NCBI GenBank assembly: GCA_037389465.1
Contig: JAZARR010000174.1
Coordinates: 1,798,001-1,862,000 of the forward strand
Source of the DNA: Baylisascaris procyonis
Taxonomy: Eukaryota > Nematoda > Chromadorea > Rhabditida > Ascarididae
Direction: 5' to 3'
Length of the DNA stretch: 64,000 bases
Shown here piece by piece: positions 11,852 to 23,472 of this stretch (positions are counted from its first letter, which is position 1; each line of letters begins with the position of its first letter). The notes under the pieces are model-generated. The model was not told the origin of the DNA, searched no databases, and saw only the letters and a program-made list of their open reading frames with translations. The position numbers were made by a program, and so were the translations under genes.

Positions 11852-14800
11852 TTGCTGAATATTTACCCGTGCGGTCGAAAAACAAAGTGGTGCAAATCTC
11901 AACCAATCCGTTTGGCAACGTGGAACGTGCGCACGCTACTGGATAGCGGCGATCGCCACGAGCGAAGAACAGCCATAATTGCCCGTGAACTTGCCAGATA
12001 CCGCATAGACATCGCAGCACTTTGCGAAACTAGAATCTCCGGTAGATCACAGTTCTCGGAGGAAGGTGGAGGATATACGTTCTTTTGCATTGGACAACCT
12101 GAAGGTGCACCCAGGCAAGGTGGAGTTGGATTTGCCATTAGGAACGCGATCGTTAAAACGCTTTGCTCTACACCAGCCGCTATTACGCCACGACACATGA
12201 GCCTTGAACTGCCGCTGTCGCATGGTCGCAGAGCCACTCTCCTTTCGGTATATGCGCCAACCCTTCTCGCATCAGACGACTCCAAGGAAGAGTTCTATGC
12301 CGAACTGGATAAGATAATCTCCAAAACTTCCTACAGAAACAGACTTTTTATTCTTGGAGACTTCAACGCGAGGGTTGGCAGTGAGTTCGCCACATGGAGC
12401 CGAGTGCTCGGGCGTCACGGAGTTGGTAAGGCCAACTCAAACGGCACAATGCTACTCGAACTATGTGCAAAACATGAACTGGTCATAACTAACACAGTCT
12501 TTCAACAAGCAAACAAATTCAAAAACACGTGGATGCATCCCAGGTCGAAACACTGGCACATGCTCGACTACGTAATAACCAAGCAACGCGACTTGAAAGA
12601 CGTGAAATTAACCCGAGCAATGCGCGGAAGCATGACATGGTCGGATCATGTTCTAGTTCGTAGTACTGTGCGCCTGACAACGACGCCTCCGCAGAGGTGT
12701 CGACGAGGTCTCAATGTCAAGAAGCTCAACGTGAGCGCGCTAAAACGTCTGGACGTTCGAACGGAGCTGGAACAAGAACTTAATGCCAGGCTGAGTGAGC
12801 GGGAGAACAACGATGGAGCCGACGACGACTGGAACAACTTAAAAGATATAGTCTATAACGCCACAGCCAGAGTTGTTGGCTTCGTGAGGAAACGCAGCAA
12901 AGACTGGTTCGATGATCAGGACACTGAAATCCGAGCGTTACTGAACAAAATGCACACCACACATTTGCAGTGGATAAATGATAAATCGTGTGCCGCCAAG
13001 AAACATGCTTATAACATAGCCAGGAAGGAGGCAAATGTGAGACTTCGCACAATGAAAGAACGCTGGTGGGCCAATATGGCAATCGAGCTCCAGACAGCAG
13101 CAGACCGCCATGACATGAAAGCATTCTACGACGGCCTCAAGGCAGTCTACGGTCCAAGAGATTCCGGAAGTGTTCCAGTTCATTCGAAGGACGGCTCTCA
13201 TCTCATAACTGACCGTGAGAAGATTCTGGAACGCTGGGCAGAACACTTTCGAGCGGTGCTAAACCAAGCATCAGAGTTCGACTCAACAGTGCTCTCCGAA
13301 GTTCCTCAATGGAATGTGTCCAATGATCTGGCGTATCCTCCATCAGAACGCGAGGTGCTTGACGCCATCCAATCGCTGAAAGCGGGCAAGGCGCCTGGTG
13401 CCGATGGCTTATCCGGCGAAATATTCAAATACGGCGGACGCAAACTTATTCAGTGGCTCACAACTTTATACCGGCACATATGGGAGCGCGAAGAAGTCCC
13501 ACAAGATTTCAAAGACGCGCAAATAGTTCATATTTTCAAACACAAGGGCGATCGGGCAACCTGTGACGATCACAGAGGCATCTCTCTCCTGTCCATCCCA
13601 GGCAAGATCCTGGCAAGAGTAATTCTCAACCGACTTGCCTTGCACGTCTCCAATAACAACATCCTCCCAGAAAGTCAATGTGGTTTCCGCGCTGGTCGTA
13701 GCACCATCGACATGATATTTAGCGCTCGTCAACTGCAGGAAAAGTGTCGTGAACAAAACAAAGACCTTTTCGCTGTTTATGTTGACCTCACGAAAGCTTT
13801 CGATTCTGTCAACAGAAAAGGTTTGTGGTCACTTCTACGGAAAATTGGATGTCCAGATAAGTTCGTAAACGTGATCCGATCGTTCCATGAAGGGATGCGC
13901 GCTCGCGTTATTGAAGCAGGCAGCATGTCGAATGCATTCGAAGTTACCAGCGGCACGAAACAGGGATGTGTACTTGCTCCGCTTCTGTTTGGGATCTTCT
14001 TTGCCATGATGCTGTCGGTCGCATTTAAAGACTGCAATACTGGCATACCAATTCAATTTCGAATGGATGGCAACATCTTTAACCTCAAACGGTTAGAAGC
14101 CAGAACAAAAGTGCACACTGCAGTCATCCGGGAACTCCTATATGCTGATGACTGCGCGTTAATGGCACATTCCTGCGCGGATCTACAAGATATCATGAAT
14201 CGATTTGCCACGGCAGCCAACCGTTTTGGCTTGAAGGTCAGCCTGAAGAAAACCGAAGTTATGTACCGAGAATGCCCAGATCGTCAGCAGCCTACATCAC
14301 ACACCGTAACAGTTGACGGATCCAGTCTCCGGGTTGTCGATAACTTTACATACCTAGGCAGCACACTTACAAGCTCAGCATATAATGACACAGAAACCTC
14401 CAGAAGATTGGCGAAAGCGAGTGCCGCATTTGGCAAATTGTACAAACGTCTCTGGAGCAGACATGAAGTGAAACTGAGTACTAAGGTTGCGGTATACCGT
14501 GCAGTCGTGCTAACAACGCTTCTCTACGGTTCCGAAACCTGGACGCTATATCGAAAAGACATCAAGAGGCTGGATCAGTTTCATATGCGATGTTTACGCA
14601 AGATTGCAAACATCAGCTGGCAAGACAAAATAAGGAACACTGAAGTGCTGAAAAGGTGCGAGATAACTGGTATCGAAGCATACATCATCTCATCCCAACT
14701 ACGTTGGGTTGGGCATGTCATCAGAATGCCGGACAACCGCATCCCCAAGCAACTACTTTACGGACAACTCGCCTCTGGGGAACGGAAACGAGGGCGTCCG

Positions 14801-15079
14801 CTGCTTCGATACAAGGATGGAGTCAAGGCAACGCTGAAAGCGTGTCAAATGGAGCTGAAGGATGACATAGTACATGACAGACAGCTGTGGAGGAGAGCAT
14901 GCCGCGAGGGGACTGCACGATTTGAGAGATGTCGAGTTCAAGCACTGGAAGAGAAAAGATCGCGACGACTATTGGGCACAAGTGGGCCGGATCAAGGAGT
15001 ACGGTTTATCTGCGATAGGTGCAACAGGACGTGCTTATCTCGAATTGGACTCGTCTCACACATGCGCGTTCACCGGTGA
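11852..15079 (+). CDS. LINE polyprotein: AP endonuclease, reverse transcriptase, C2H2 finger
   Basis: Target-primed retrotransposition enzyme: the endonuclease nicks DNA and the RT copies element RNA from the nick. The endonuclease signature is present at N25 (TWNVRTL), E59 (CETR), D170/N172 (GDFNAR) and S264-D265-H266. The RT has a KAPGADGLSG block, VDLTKAFDS with catalytic D645, GTKQGCVLAP, and the YADD box at 764-767 with D766 and D767. A thumb region (LLYGSETWTL) follows. C1054, C1057, H1070 and H1074 form a terminal C2H2 finger. All catalytic residues are intact. The frame is open from 11822, but no ATG precedes the endonuclease core. Coordinates start at the first TTG; the true initiation mechanism is unknown. 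Confidence 0.95.
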   Translation: MLNIYPCGRKTKWCKSQPIRLATWNVRTLLDSGDRHERRTAIIARELARYRIDIAALCETRISGRSQFSEEGGGYTFFCIGQPEGAPRQGGVGFAIRNAIVKTLCSTPAAITPRHMSLELPLSHGRRATLLSVYAPTLLASDDSKEEFYAELDKIISKTSYRNRLFILGDFNARVGSEFATWSRVLGRHGVGKANSNGTMLLELCAKHELVITNTVFQQANKFKNTWMHPRSKHWHMLDYVITKQRDLKDVKLTRAMRGSMTWSDHVLVRSTVRLTTTPPQRCRRGLNVKKLNVSALKRLDVRTELEQELNARLSERENNDGADDDWNNLKDIVYNATARVVGFVRKRSKDWFDDQDTEIRALLNKMHTTHLQWINDKSCAAKKHAYNIARKEANVRLRTMKERWWANMAIELQTAADRHDMKAFYDGLKAVYGPRDSGSVPVHSKDGSHLITDREKILERWAEHFRAVLNQASEFDSTVLSEVPQWNVSNDLAYPPSEREVLDAIQSLKAGKAPGADGLSGEIFKYGGRKLIQWLTTLYRHIWEREEVPQDFKDAQIVHIFKHKGDRATCDDHRGISLLSIPGKILARVILNRLALHVSNNNILPESQCGFRAGRSTIDMIFSARQLQEKCREQNKDLFAVYVDLTKAFDSVNRKGLWSLLRKIGCPDKFVNVIRSFHEGMRARVIEAGSMSNAFEVTSGTKQGCVLAPLLFGIFFAMMLSVAFKDCNTGIPIQFRMDGNIFNLKRLEARTKVHTAVIRELLYADDCALMAHSCADLQDIMNRFATAANRFGLKVSLKKTEVMYRECPDRQQPTSHTVTVDGSSLRVVDNFTYLGSTLTSSAYNDTETSRRLAKASAAFGKLYKRLWSRHEVKLSTKVAVYRAVVLTTLLYGSETWTLYRKDIKRLDQFHMRCLRKIANISWQDKIRNTEVLKRCEITGIEAYIISSQLRWVGHVIRMPDNRIPKQLLYGQLASGERKRGRPLLRYKDGVKATLKACQMELKDDIVHDRQLWRRACREGTARFERCRVQALEEKRSRRLLGTSGPDQGVRFICDRCNRTCLSRIGLVSHMRVHR

Positions 15080-15111
15080 TGAGATCCGTTGACTTCAACG
15101 GCTCAGTCCAT

Positions 15112-15113
<2 letters not shown>

Positions 15114-15154
<41 letters not shown>
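15114..15154. repeat. (TA)n abutting LINE 3' end
   Basis: About 20 TA units begin 34 bp after the LINE stop codon. It is either the 3' half of the TA target tract or the element's own 3' simple-repeat tail. Confidence 0.95.
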
Positions 15155-15158
<4 letters not shown>

Positions 15159-15730
15159 GTTGATAGCACCAGTAATAAATACAACTTTCATATATTACTA
15201 CACATATAGAATCCGACTCTTGAAGAAGTGTGCTTTTGCAAAATATGGACTTTAGAAGAAAAAATTGGGTGGAAAAGCGCATCATAAACTTATACAACAT
15301 CCGCATCAGCACTGTAGCGTAGTAAGGCGGAAAAAAAATGTCGCAAAAAAACAACAACGGTAAAACGTTTAATGGTCTACTTTCAACGAAATCCATCGAC
15401 AGCTGTTTAGCACCACCCATATGGAAAGAAAAACATTTGCAAGTTTTGTTGCGTCTTTTACTAACTGAAACAGAGAATGATGAATGTAAAAAAAAATTGA
15501 GGGTATGATGTATCCCTTACTGCAGATGGTACATATCCATACCTAACTGACGACGCTTTATAGTCCGAACGCTGAAGTTACCGAAGAAAAAATATAACAT
15601 GAACAAGTCTTTTTGCACTCTAATTTATCAAAATGTGTTCTCTGCAGGACTAGCAGAAATGCGTAAAAGGAAAACATTGTTTCTGGTAGCCAATAAAACA
15701 CTGTTGTTATAGGAGGATCGATACGTACAA

Positions 15731-15800
15731 GGTGCGGGTTAGCTTAGTGGTAAAAACGTTTTGCAAGTGTAAGCTCATTGGTTCGCATCCGCTCGAGGCT
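15731..15800 (+). tRNA. tRNA-Ala(UGC)-like pseudogene or SINE head
   Basis: The A box TAGCTTAGTGG (15740-15750) and B box GGTTCGCATCC (15780-15790) have normal tRNA spacing, and TTTTGCAAG places a TGC anticodon at 15762-15764. The acceptor stem does not pair well (TGCGGGT against CGAGGCT), the anticodon stem is short, and the B box carries a substitution (GGTTCGC for GGTTCGA). It is therefore unlikely to be a functional tRNA. It could be a decayed tRNA-Ala copy or the polymerase III head of a SINE; no SINE tail is recognisable. Confidence 0.5.
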
Positions 15801-17469
15801 TAGATTTTCAACGGTCGTCAGAAATGAAGGTTGTCACTTTAAATTATTCCAAGCTAAAAAAACTTGGTAGCTATATAAAACGTTACCCGCACATTCATAA
15901 AAAAGAAAACACACGTTGACGTTATCGCAACCGTCAGATAACGCAAAAAACGGAGCAATGAGTGCTAGTGTTGTCTGACTTGCGGGAAGAAAAATAGATG
16001 TATCGCCGGTTGTCTGGCAAAACGCAGAGATAACCATAATCGACGCTCATGTGTTCTCGCTGCATACGTTCATAGGCATTACTCAATGTCTGACCTAACC
16101 AAATCATACTATACTAATACTTCGAGCAAAGGGGAAGGGAAATGAGAAACACATGCTCCTGCTCAAGTTATATCTATTTTTCTGGATTATATGCGATAAA
16201 ATATTAGAGATTCGATTCTCATCGTCTAGCAGTGAACGATTTGCGATATGCCCTCTTTTTGCAATGGTTCAATTTTGAATCTTGCATCTTTTCTTACTAA
16301 AGAACGAAAGGTTGGATTTTTCCCCATCTACCTTACCTGGGTGGGTGAGGGTTTCACTTTACATCGGAACAGCTTCGCTTTTCTCCCCTTCTCCCCTCCC
16401 CCCGCGCTCTCATCCCTTTTCTTGGGAGTTTTTGAAAACAGGAACGCGCAAAAATGCCTTCACCATTAAGATACAGAATAGATTAGATCTATGCAGAAAC
16501 TAGTTGGCCACTTTGCTCTCGGACATACATCGTCAGATGGAGATTAAGAAGGAAGTAATCAGTGCCAGATAATTTGCGAACTGCCTGACTCTATTAAATC
16601 AAAACGCTCGATTTCTAGCAGAATCATTTCCGCTATGAAAATTCCCAACGTTACTTCAGAAGAATAGCGCCAACTCAGCTGAATCTGAAACAAAACGCGT
16701 AGCCCAATACCCAGCTCTTTCCAGCGATAAAGACGTCTAAAAACTTCAGTAGGTTCGATTGAAAAAGCAAAAAAATCAAGGATCCTTTGAGATTTCTTCT
16801 CCCCACTAAGAATCGTTTTCCATTCATCGTTTTCCTATTTGGCTATAAAACTTCGAGAAAAGCACAGCCACTGCACAATTCATTAACAAACAAAAAATGT
16901 CATTAAACGAGCTGATTCTTGCATTTTTCAGTGATATAAATATGTCAACAGAAATTCTCATTTTTCCTTCATCGATTAGACAATTTGAAAACATTTTTCG
17001 AAGTAATATCAAAGACTATTCCCTTTTTTATCTTGCAATGAAAATCGAAAAATCTTCTAAGCTCCTATTCAAACAATGTTAGAGTTTCATAAAATAAGAT
17101 TCAACTGGGAGCAGTGAAACGCCTAACAACTCAAATGAGATTATTTGCTCTTTTTTCTTGTTTTCATCATTGCAGTGACAAAGATCTATAGAAATATGAG
17201 GAAAACACAAAATCATTCCAAAAAATATAATTATAAAAAATCACTTATCACATTAATAAAATAAAAATTTCATATGTCCAAGTGCTAAAATGTAATATTT
17301 ACATATACATCTGTTACTTCCGACATAAATGTCATTACTCTTCTTTTAATTGTACATATTGCTGTCCATATTCGTAACGTTTCTGCTAAATATTATAGTT
17401 GAAATATTATGGATAAATTCAAAAACATATAGTTTCTTGACAGCCATCCTTATTACGCCGCTTATGCTT

Positions 17470-17471
<2 letters not shown>

Positions 17472-17555
<84 letters not shown>
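17472..17555. repeat. (TA)n microsatellite
   Basis: About 42 uninterrupted TA units, longer than the tracts flanking the LINE and containing no insertion. Confidence 0.97.
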
Positions 17556-17560
<5 letters not shown>

Positions 17561-18333
17561 CCTATTCCAATGAGGTTATGCAAGAGTCATATTTAGAACG
17601 AATCGCAGCTGCGTACTTACGAGCTTAAAATCCCGCAGCTCCTCGGATGCCGCACGAAGGCGCCCAACATCATTGTGCACATAAAGGCGAACGTCCGCTT
17701 CTTTCATATTTCAGTAAAGATTTATCTCATTCGCTTACTTAAAGCGAATCTCACAAATCACCCGTTCCACAACTGTAACAAATGGCAGAATGCCTATTTT
17801 GAATATTGAATAACATTAAAAACGTTTCAGACAACACGATGAGGTCTATCAAAACATTTCAAAAAACATAAAATAAGGTACACTATTCAAATTCATCGAA
17901 TCAAATTACGAGAGTCTATGTGAAAAGAGGGCTCACTCATGCAATTTATTCCAATGAATTCACTGCAATTGCAAAGTTTCACATCCAATAGATTGACAAA
18001 TTTTCTTATAAAGACTAAATAATGCCTCTTCGGCTTATATTCTGCAAAAACTGCAAAGCACTCAGTGCCTACCACGATTATAACCGATTAGATGTGAGAT
18101 TTTGCAAATTTAGCAAAGATTTTGCAACGCATTTTACGGGCTCCGCTTTTTAAAGAAATGCCTGCTGAACGCAACTGCCTCAGCTAACTGCATGGCATGA
18201 ACTTTACAGAATGCTTTCAATATACTCGTCTGAACAGTCATTAGAATTGAAAATTTGTTTAAACATACACAGCGATCGGCAGGAAAGGAAGGCAAGAAAA
18301 GTGCCACTGCAGCTATCCCAGGTTTTTTTAATG

Positions 18334-18417
18334 CAATGAACAAATCAACTGATAGCTATTAAAACAAAAGGTCAAGATATCATTTGTTTTAATGGCTATC
18401 AGTTGATTTGCTCATTG
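18334..18417. repeat. 35-bp inverted repeat with 14-nt loop
   Basis: Two 35-nt arms (18334-18368 and 18383-18417) are complementary at 33 of 35 positions. Of the two exceptions, one is a G-U wobble if transcribed from the + strand and the other an A-C mismatch. The loop is 18369-18382. The size is that of a pre-miRNA hairpin, but a young foldback insertion would look the same. No TIR-type target duplication is evident. Confidence 0.85.
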
Positions 18418-21400
18418 AATCGTCATCAGATATGTGGTATATATGGCGCTCATAAGCTTCGTGGATAATAACTGAATTAGCCGAAATCCCTTAATATCTA
18501 GGAAAAGATTATATGTTGTGTTAATTGGAGAGAATTGCAGTAGTACCTTGCCTACTTAATACATGGTGATAAATGAACTATCTAAAGCATATTACATCTT
18601 TTCACTCTATAATTTAAAATTAATATCATTCCACTTTACTAGATAATTAAAAAAGCAGTACCACTCCAACCCTCCCCTTACCACTCCTCTCATGCTTATT
18701 TGTACGCGCATGCAAATCGACTCATGAACGTTAAAAATGTTTCGATTTTTGAAGCACAAACATAAATGAAGAATGCTCATACCATTTGAGAACTACACTA
18801 CTAGTTAATAAAAAAAACGAGAATCATTCATTTCGTCTGTAAAATAAAACCCATATTATTACTATACGTGACACTGCCCTCAACTGCTCACTTTTTATCG
18901 TTCTTAACGCCCAATAAAATAGCCCTTATTTAATGTACTTTGTAATTAGAACACCATCGACAACAACCCGAGTTGTAAACGTATGGTGCCCACAATATAT
19001 GAACACACTTATTTCCATCGATGAGAATCGATAGAAATTTGACATCAATGTTATTATATGAAAGAGACATTCTAATTGAATGAAACTTTCCATTTGAATA
19101 TAGGAGATTTAAATCGAAATTAATTAACGATTTCTTGAAACATCTAAAATCAAATTTTTGCAATTAGTTTAGAGAGGATCACCATAACTGTCATACCTAT
19201 AAACTCTATATCAATGAATAGTGATTAAGCAACGAAGCGTAACATACCCATCAACAAAGCATTTGTGTTACTTTAATACAACTTATGCGTTACCTTATAG
19301 AGGTAACCGCCATCGAAGATGATTGGTTATATCTATCAGCTTTTCACCTTAATTTGAAAAAATTTACCTAAAACTCGGGAATATTAGCAATGATAAGTTT
19401 CTACGATTTTAACTATTATACGCTCATAAGTTGAGTTTTGTGTTCATTAGAAAGCCAGCTCTCAACTATCCTCTCACGCATGTCATGTCGCTAACATTTC
19501 ATAAAATCTAATAAGCTATGGAAAATAAGCAAGAGAAGATTCTGTTCTCCCACACCAGAAAAAAAGAAAATCCTTCCCAACATCTTTTCTGGTCGAATAA
19601 GAAAAGAAAAAATTTTTGTGGTTAAAAGAAAGCAATTTCTTGTTATTAGGTATGCCTACCTCTTTAAAAAAAAATTAGTACAGATGCTTTCTGAACAGAA
19701 ATAAAATTTAAAAAAAAACAAGCAGATATGTCAAACATTCTTAATGCAATTCTTTAATTCGTTTAAAAAAGCGCATGAAGCTGTAAAGCACCAAAACATT
19801 GCAGAATGTGAGAAAATCAAGCTTTGTTTTTGTTTTCTTTTCGAAAGACTAAAGGCGTTGGAAAATATCTCGAGCCACAAAAAGAAGCCGTCAAGAACTT
19901 TTTTATACGACTATTTATTTACATGACCATTTTACACAACTTTGAACTGTGATTTCAAAGAACAGAAAGTTTGCAAGACGTGAAGAAAAACCTTACATTT
20001 ATAGCTCACATATTTCTGAATATTAATAGCTCAAACGCAATCTATTTGCAAATTGCCTGAGGAAGTTTTTATGATCAAAAAAATAAATATACGACATATA
20101 TTGTTGATTTTCTATAATTCAAAAAGAAATAACATTTTACATCTCACGCTTCGTTAAATTTTTTCATTTTGCTCCATTCCAATAGTAAAATATAAAAAAA
20201 CGAATCGTGATTATATTCATGTGGAACTTGCAACGACTTAAAAACTCTCCTCACTATTAATGGAATAAAAATTTCAGCCTATTGCGCTCCTAAACGAATA
20301 TTTCTTTCAACATCAGACAATCCAACAATTCGACAAGCCAACAAACCAAAACCGAAACGATAAGTTTAATTTTTTGATGGTCGTATAAGCAATAATCGAT
20401 TTGAGCACATATGAAAATGCAACGTGACACGATCGTTGTGCAAATGAAAAATGAATGCACACAAATCGTCTGTAACATTTTCAATAGATACGTTGATAAA
20501 CGAGGACAACAATTCTTATCAAATATCAAATATCTTTTGCGTTATCAGTAGACACTATTTACTCACTTCTGATTGTGATCGTTCATTAAGCACTCAACTT
20601 TAATTTAAAGTTTTTCTACATTTCCTCATTCTTTTAGAAGTTCAAGCAATTAAACAACAATTTTTTCCTCATCGTATCGATACGATGTCAATAATTTCTT
20701 TTAGAAAAACACTTCTATGTTTATTTGTTTACAAAGTAACGTTTCACCACCATCATTAACATTAGCAACATAAATAAGGAGCGGAAATATGCCTTTATCT
20801 TTATATTTTTATACCTTTCTAGAACTAAACCTAGGCATTCTATAAACTTCAAATGTAACGCAAAATAATACAACAAAAACGAAATTATTCACACGAAATA
20901 TTGTTGCATTAAAATAACTAAAGTGAGTACAACTAAAGTTGAAAAAATCGTAAGATCTTTATCGATCAATAGCCCACAAAATAGAAATATGATGGTTTCT
21001 TGATCTCATATTTCATAGTCGTAGTCCCTATTAAACATTCCCAAATTTCTAATCAATCCATTCCTTTTTTCCTTTTAATGCTATCAAAAAATAAATTCAA
21101 TTCAGACTCAATTCTGAAAATTTGTGAATCAGTTTGATTGTCATCTTTTTTACCGATCTAATTTTGAAAGCAATTTTATTTGTTACATTTCAATGATTTG
21201 TTTCTCTTTTTTGTCCAGTGAAAAGCCGTCTTTGAATGTTTTGTTGTAAACTATCAATTTTCATGAATATTTCTATAGTGATGCGATCATGGTAAGTATG
21301 AATAGCTTCATATACAATTCCCTTATGGCTTCCTCATTCATGAGTATAGGTCTGTAAAAATTACTGAAAATAAAACTAAATCACTCAAAAATCGATCTAC

Positions 21401-22972
21401 GATGCTATAATTCTCAATTAAAAGATCTATTCTATCAATTGTATCTAACCGATTAAAGTAATTTGACAAAATTCAACTTAACATTTAAATAATCCGCTAA
21501 AACATAATACATATGCGCAAGGGTAAGTACAGTTTATAAATCACATAAAATTTCAGTGATAAAAGGAAATAAGGATATGGGATATAATTATTCACACAGT
21601 TAGCCTAGCCTCAATAACAGACTTTGGTAAATTCACAACCGACCCATTAGCGTCGCAATAAACCATCTCGACTGCTTAATTTTAATATATTCAACAGAAG
21701 TTATAGAGACAAATGCTCTAATTAATATACATAATATTATCAACTGCTATTTCACATCGTCATAGTAGGTGTGTCCCCATAAATACATTCATTTTTACAT
21801 TCGATTTTATCACTGAGAAAGTTGGAAGCGTGAATGCAACAACTGCACACTAAATTTCTTCACGAAACAAGTTAGGAATAACTCATCAAAGATTTGATGA
21901 GGATACCTGTATAAAACGAAAAGCGACAATATGGAGAACATAAAAAATATGGAAAAAATATGAAAGTGCCACCGCCAACACTATCGATGCTTTTAGGGAT
22001 TATGGTCATAAAAAATCAGTGCAATAAGGGTCTTTGCATAAGCTAACGATGTTCTCACAGATTTAAGTAAACGTTTTAATAATGGTGCAATTAATGGCCA
22101 ACAACTGACTCGAGCGAAGTAGAAATAACGTTCAAATTTTTAGCAAAAAATTCCACTGTGTATCAAAGAGAATATCTCAATACGTATTCGAGTTTGATAG
22201 TTTACACTCTATAGTATGCAAAAGAATTATTCGGATCACATAGTAAGCACATGATAGGGATAGCGGAACTAAACGCCCAGTCTACCATTAATATTGACTT
22301 CTGTTTGTCATACAATACTTGAGGTAAGCTCAAGCATCCTACTACAACACATGCTTTAATTCGCTTTACAAAGCATGAACGCTGCTGATTTGAAGTTGCA
22401 CGTCATAATACACTTCAAAATAATACTATGTGTCGAAATTAAATAAAACATGAGCGCTTATTGCCTCCGGTGTGCTCGAAAACGTATAAACTTCTCTTAA
22501 AAAGTAAAAAATAATTTATCACTCACCCTTAATGCCTCTTCGAGCGATGAGCTCTCACGGGCGCTCCGAGTAGTCTTCTGCGTAACACTGTGCAGCGGCA
22601 TCAGAAGAAAGAAGAAACTTCAAATCGACCCCTGAAAGTCGTTATATGACGATCGTGCTAATAAAACAATGAAAACATCGACGATAAAAGTGTCCGAAAG
22701 AATAGAACTTAGACCACATGCCGCATAGGCACAAGAAATTACTTAAGCAATTGTGACATCTATTCATTGTAACTATGAAGCATTTGTATTCAGGATCATT
22801 GCAGCGTCCTGCGTGATCTATTATAAATTGATAGTTATGAAAAAACCTTGGTAAAAAGATGCCAGCAGAGTAATCAAACCCTGGTTTTCATACAATATTT
22901 GCGAATATTCACTACTATATCATCAACAGGCTTCACGGATTTTATTTTCCTCCTTCAATACGTTTGTTCGCA

Positions 22973-23472
22973 AGGATAAAACCTAAGTTTCTAGGATAAA
23001 ACCTAAGCTTCTAGGATAAAACCTAAGTTTCTAGGATAAAACCTATGTTTCTAGGATAAAACCTAAGCTTCTAGGATAAAACCTAAGTTTCTAGGATAAA
23101 ACCTAAGTTTCTAGGATAAAACCTAAGTTTCTAGGATAAAACCTAAGTTTCTAGGATAAAACCTAAGTTTCTAGGATAAAACCTAAGTTTCTAAGATAAA
23201 AACTAAGTTTCTAGGATAAAACCTATGTTTCTAGGATAAAACCTAAGTTTCTAGGATAAAACCTAAGTTTCTAGGATAAAACCTGAGTTTCTAGGATAAA
23301 ACCTAAGTTTCTAGGATAAAACCTAAGTTTCTAGGATAAAACCTAAGTTTCTAGGATAAAACCTATGTTTCTAGGATAAAACCTAAGTTTCTAGGATAAA
23401 ACCTAGGTTTCCAGAATAAAACCTAAGTTTCTAGGATAAAACCTAAGTTTCTAGAATAAAACCTAAGTTTCT
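22973..23472. repeat. 20-bp minisatellite, 25 copies
   Basis: Exactly 25 tandem copies of a 20-bp unit (aggataaaacctaagtttct) span 500 bp. Variants are point changes: aagctt in units 2 and 5, atgttt in several, and clustered changes in unit 11-12 and the last units. There are no indels at all. Each unit contains CCTA...TAGG, a short inverted repeat. Low divergence and constant length point to recent expansion or homogenisation. Confidence 0.98.

Larger units (their letters stand above)
11058..15113 (+). mobile_element. APE-type LINE (non-LTR retrotransposon), near full length
   Basis: A 4.06-kb GC-richer block sits between two (TA)n tracts. It has an approximately 0.8-kb 5' region and one long frame with an N-terminal apurinic-type endonuclease, a reverse transcriptase and a C-terminal C2H2 finger. 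A short 3' end of about 34 bp after the stop is followed directly by (TA)n. There are no LTRs, and no poly(A) other than the TA tail. The domain order resembles single-ORF metazoan LINEs of the RTE-like or CFDP2-like kind, but I cannot assign a clade. The frame has no internal stop or frameshift, which suggests a recent or still competent insertion. Confidence 0.92.
15155..22972. other. Gene-poor region
   Basis: No confident gene. It contains the tRNA-like sequence, a long (TA)n and the hairpin listed separately. A short C/T-rich patch lies near 16385-16415. ORFs in this stretch (for example 16248-16503, 16897-17082 and 18930-19163) have no splice context or recognisable motif. Confidence 0.45.

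Noticed and set aside
11899..14941. Numerous minus-strand and off-frame ORFs across the LINE
   Set aside because: They are shadows of the intact + strand endonuclease/RT frame.
22973..23472. CRISPR-like regular array
   Set aside because: Units are contiguous 20-bp repeats with no spacers, and the genome is clearly a spliced eukaryotic one.
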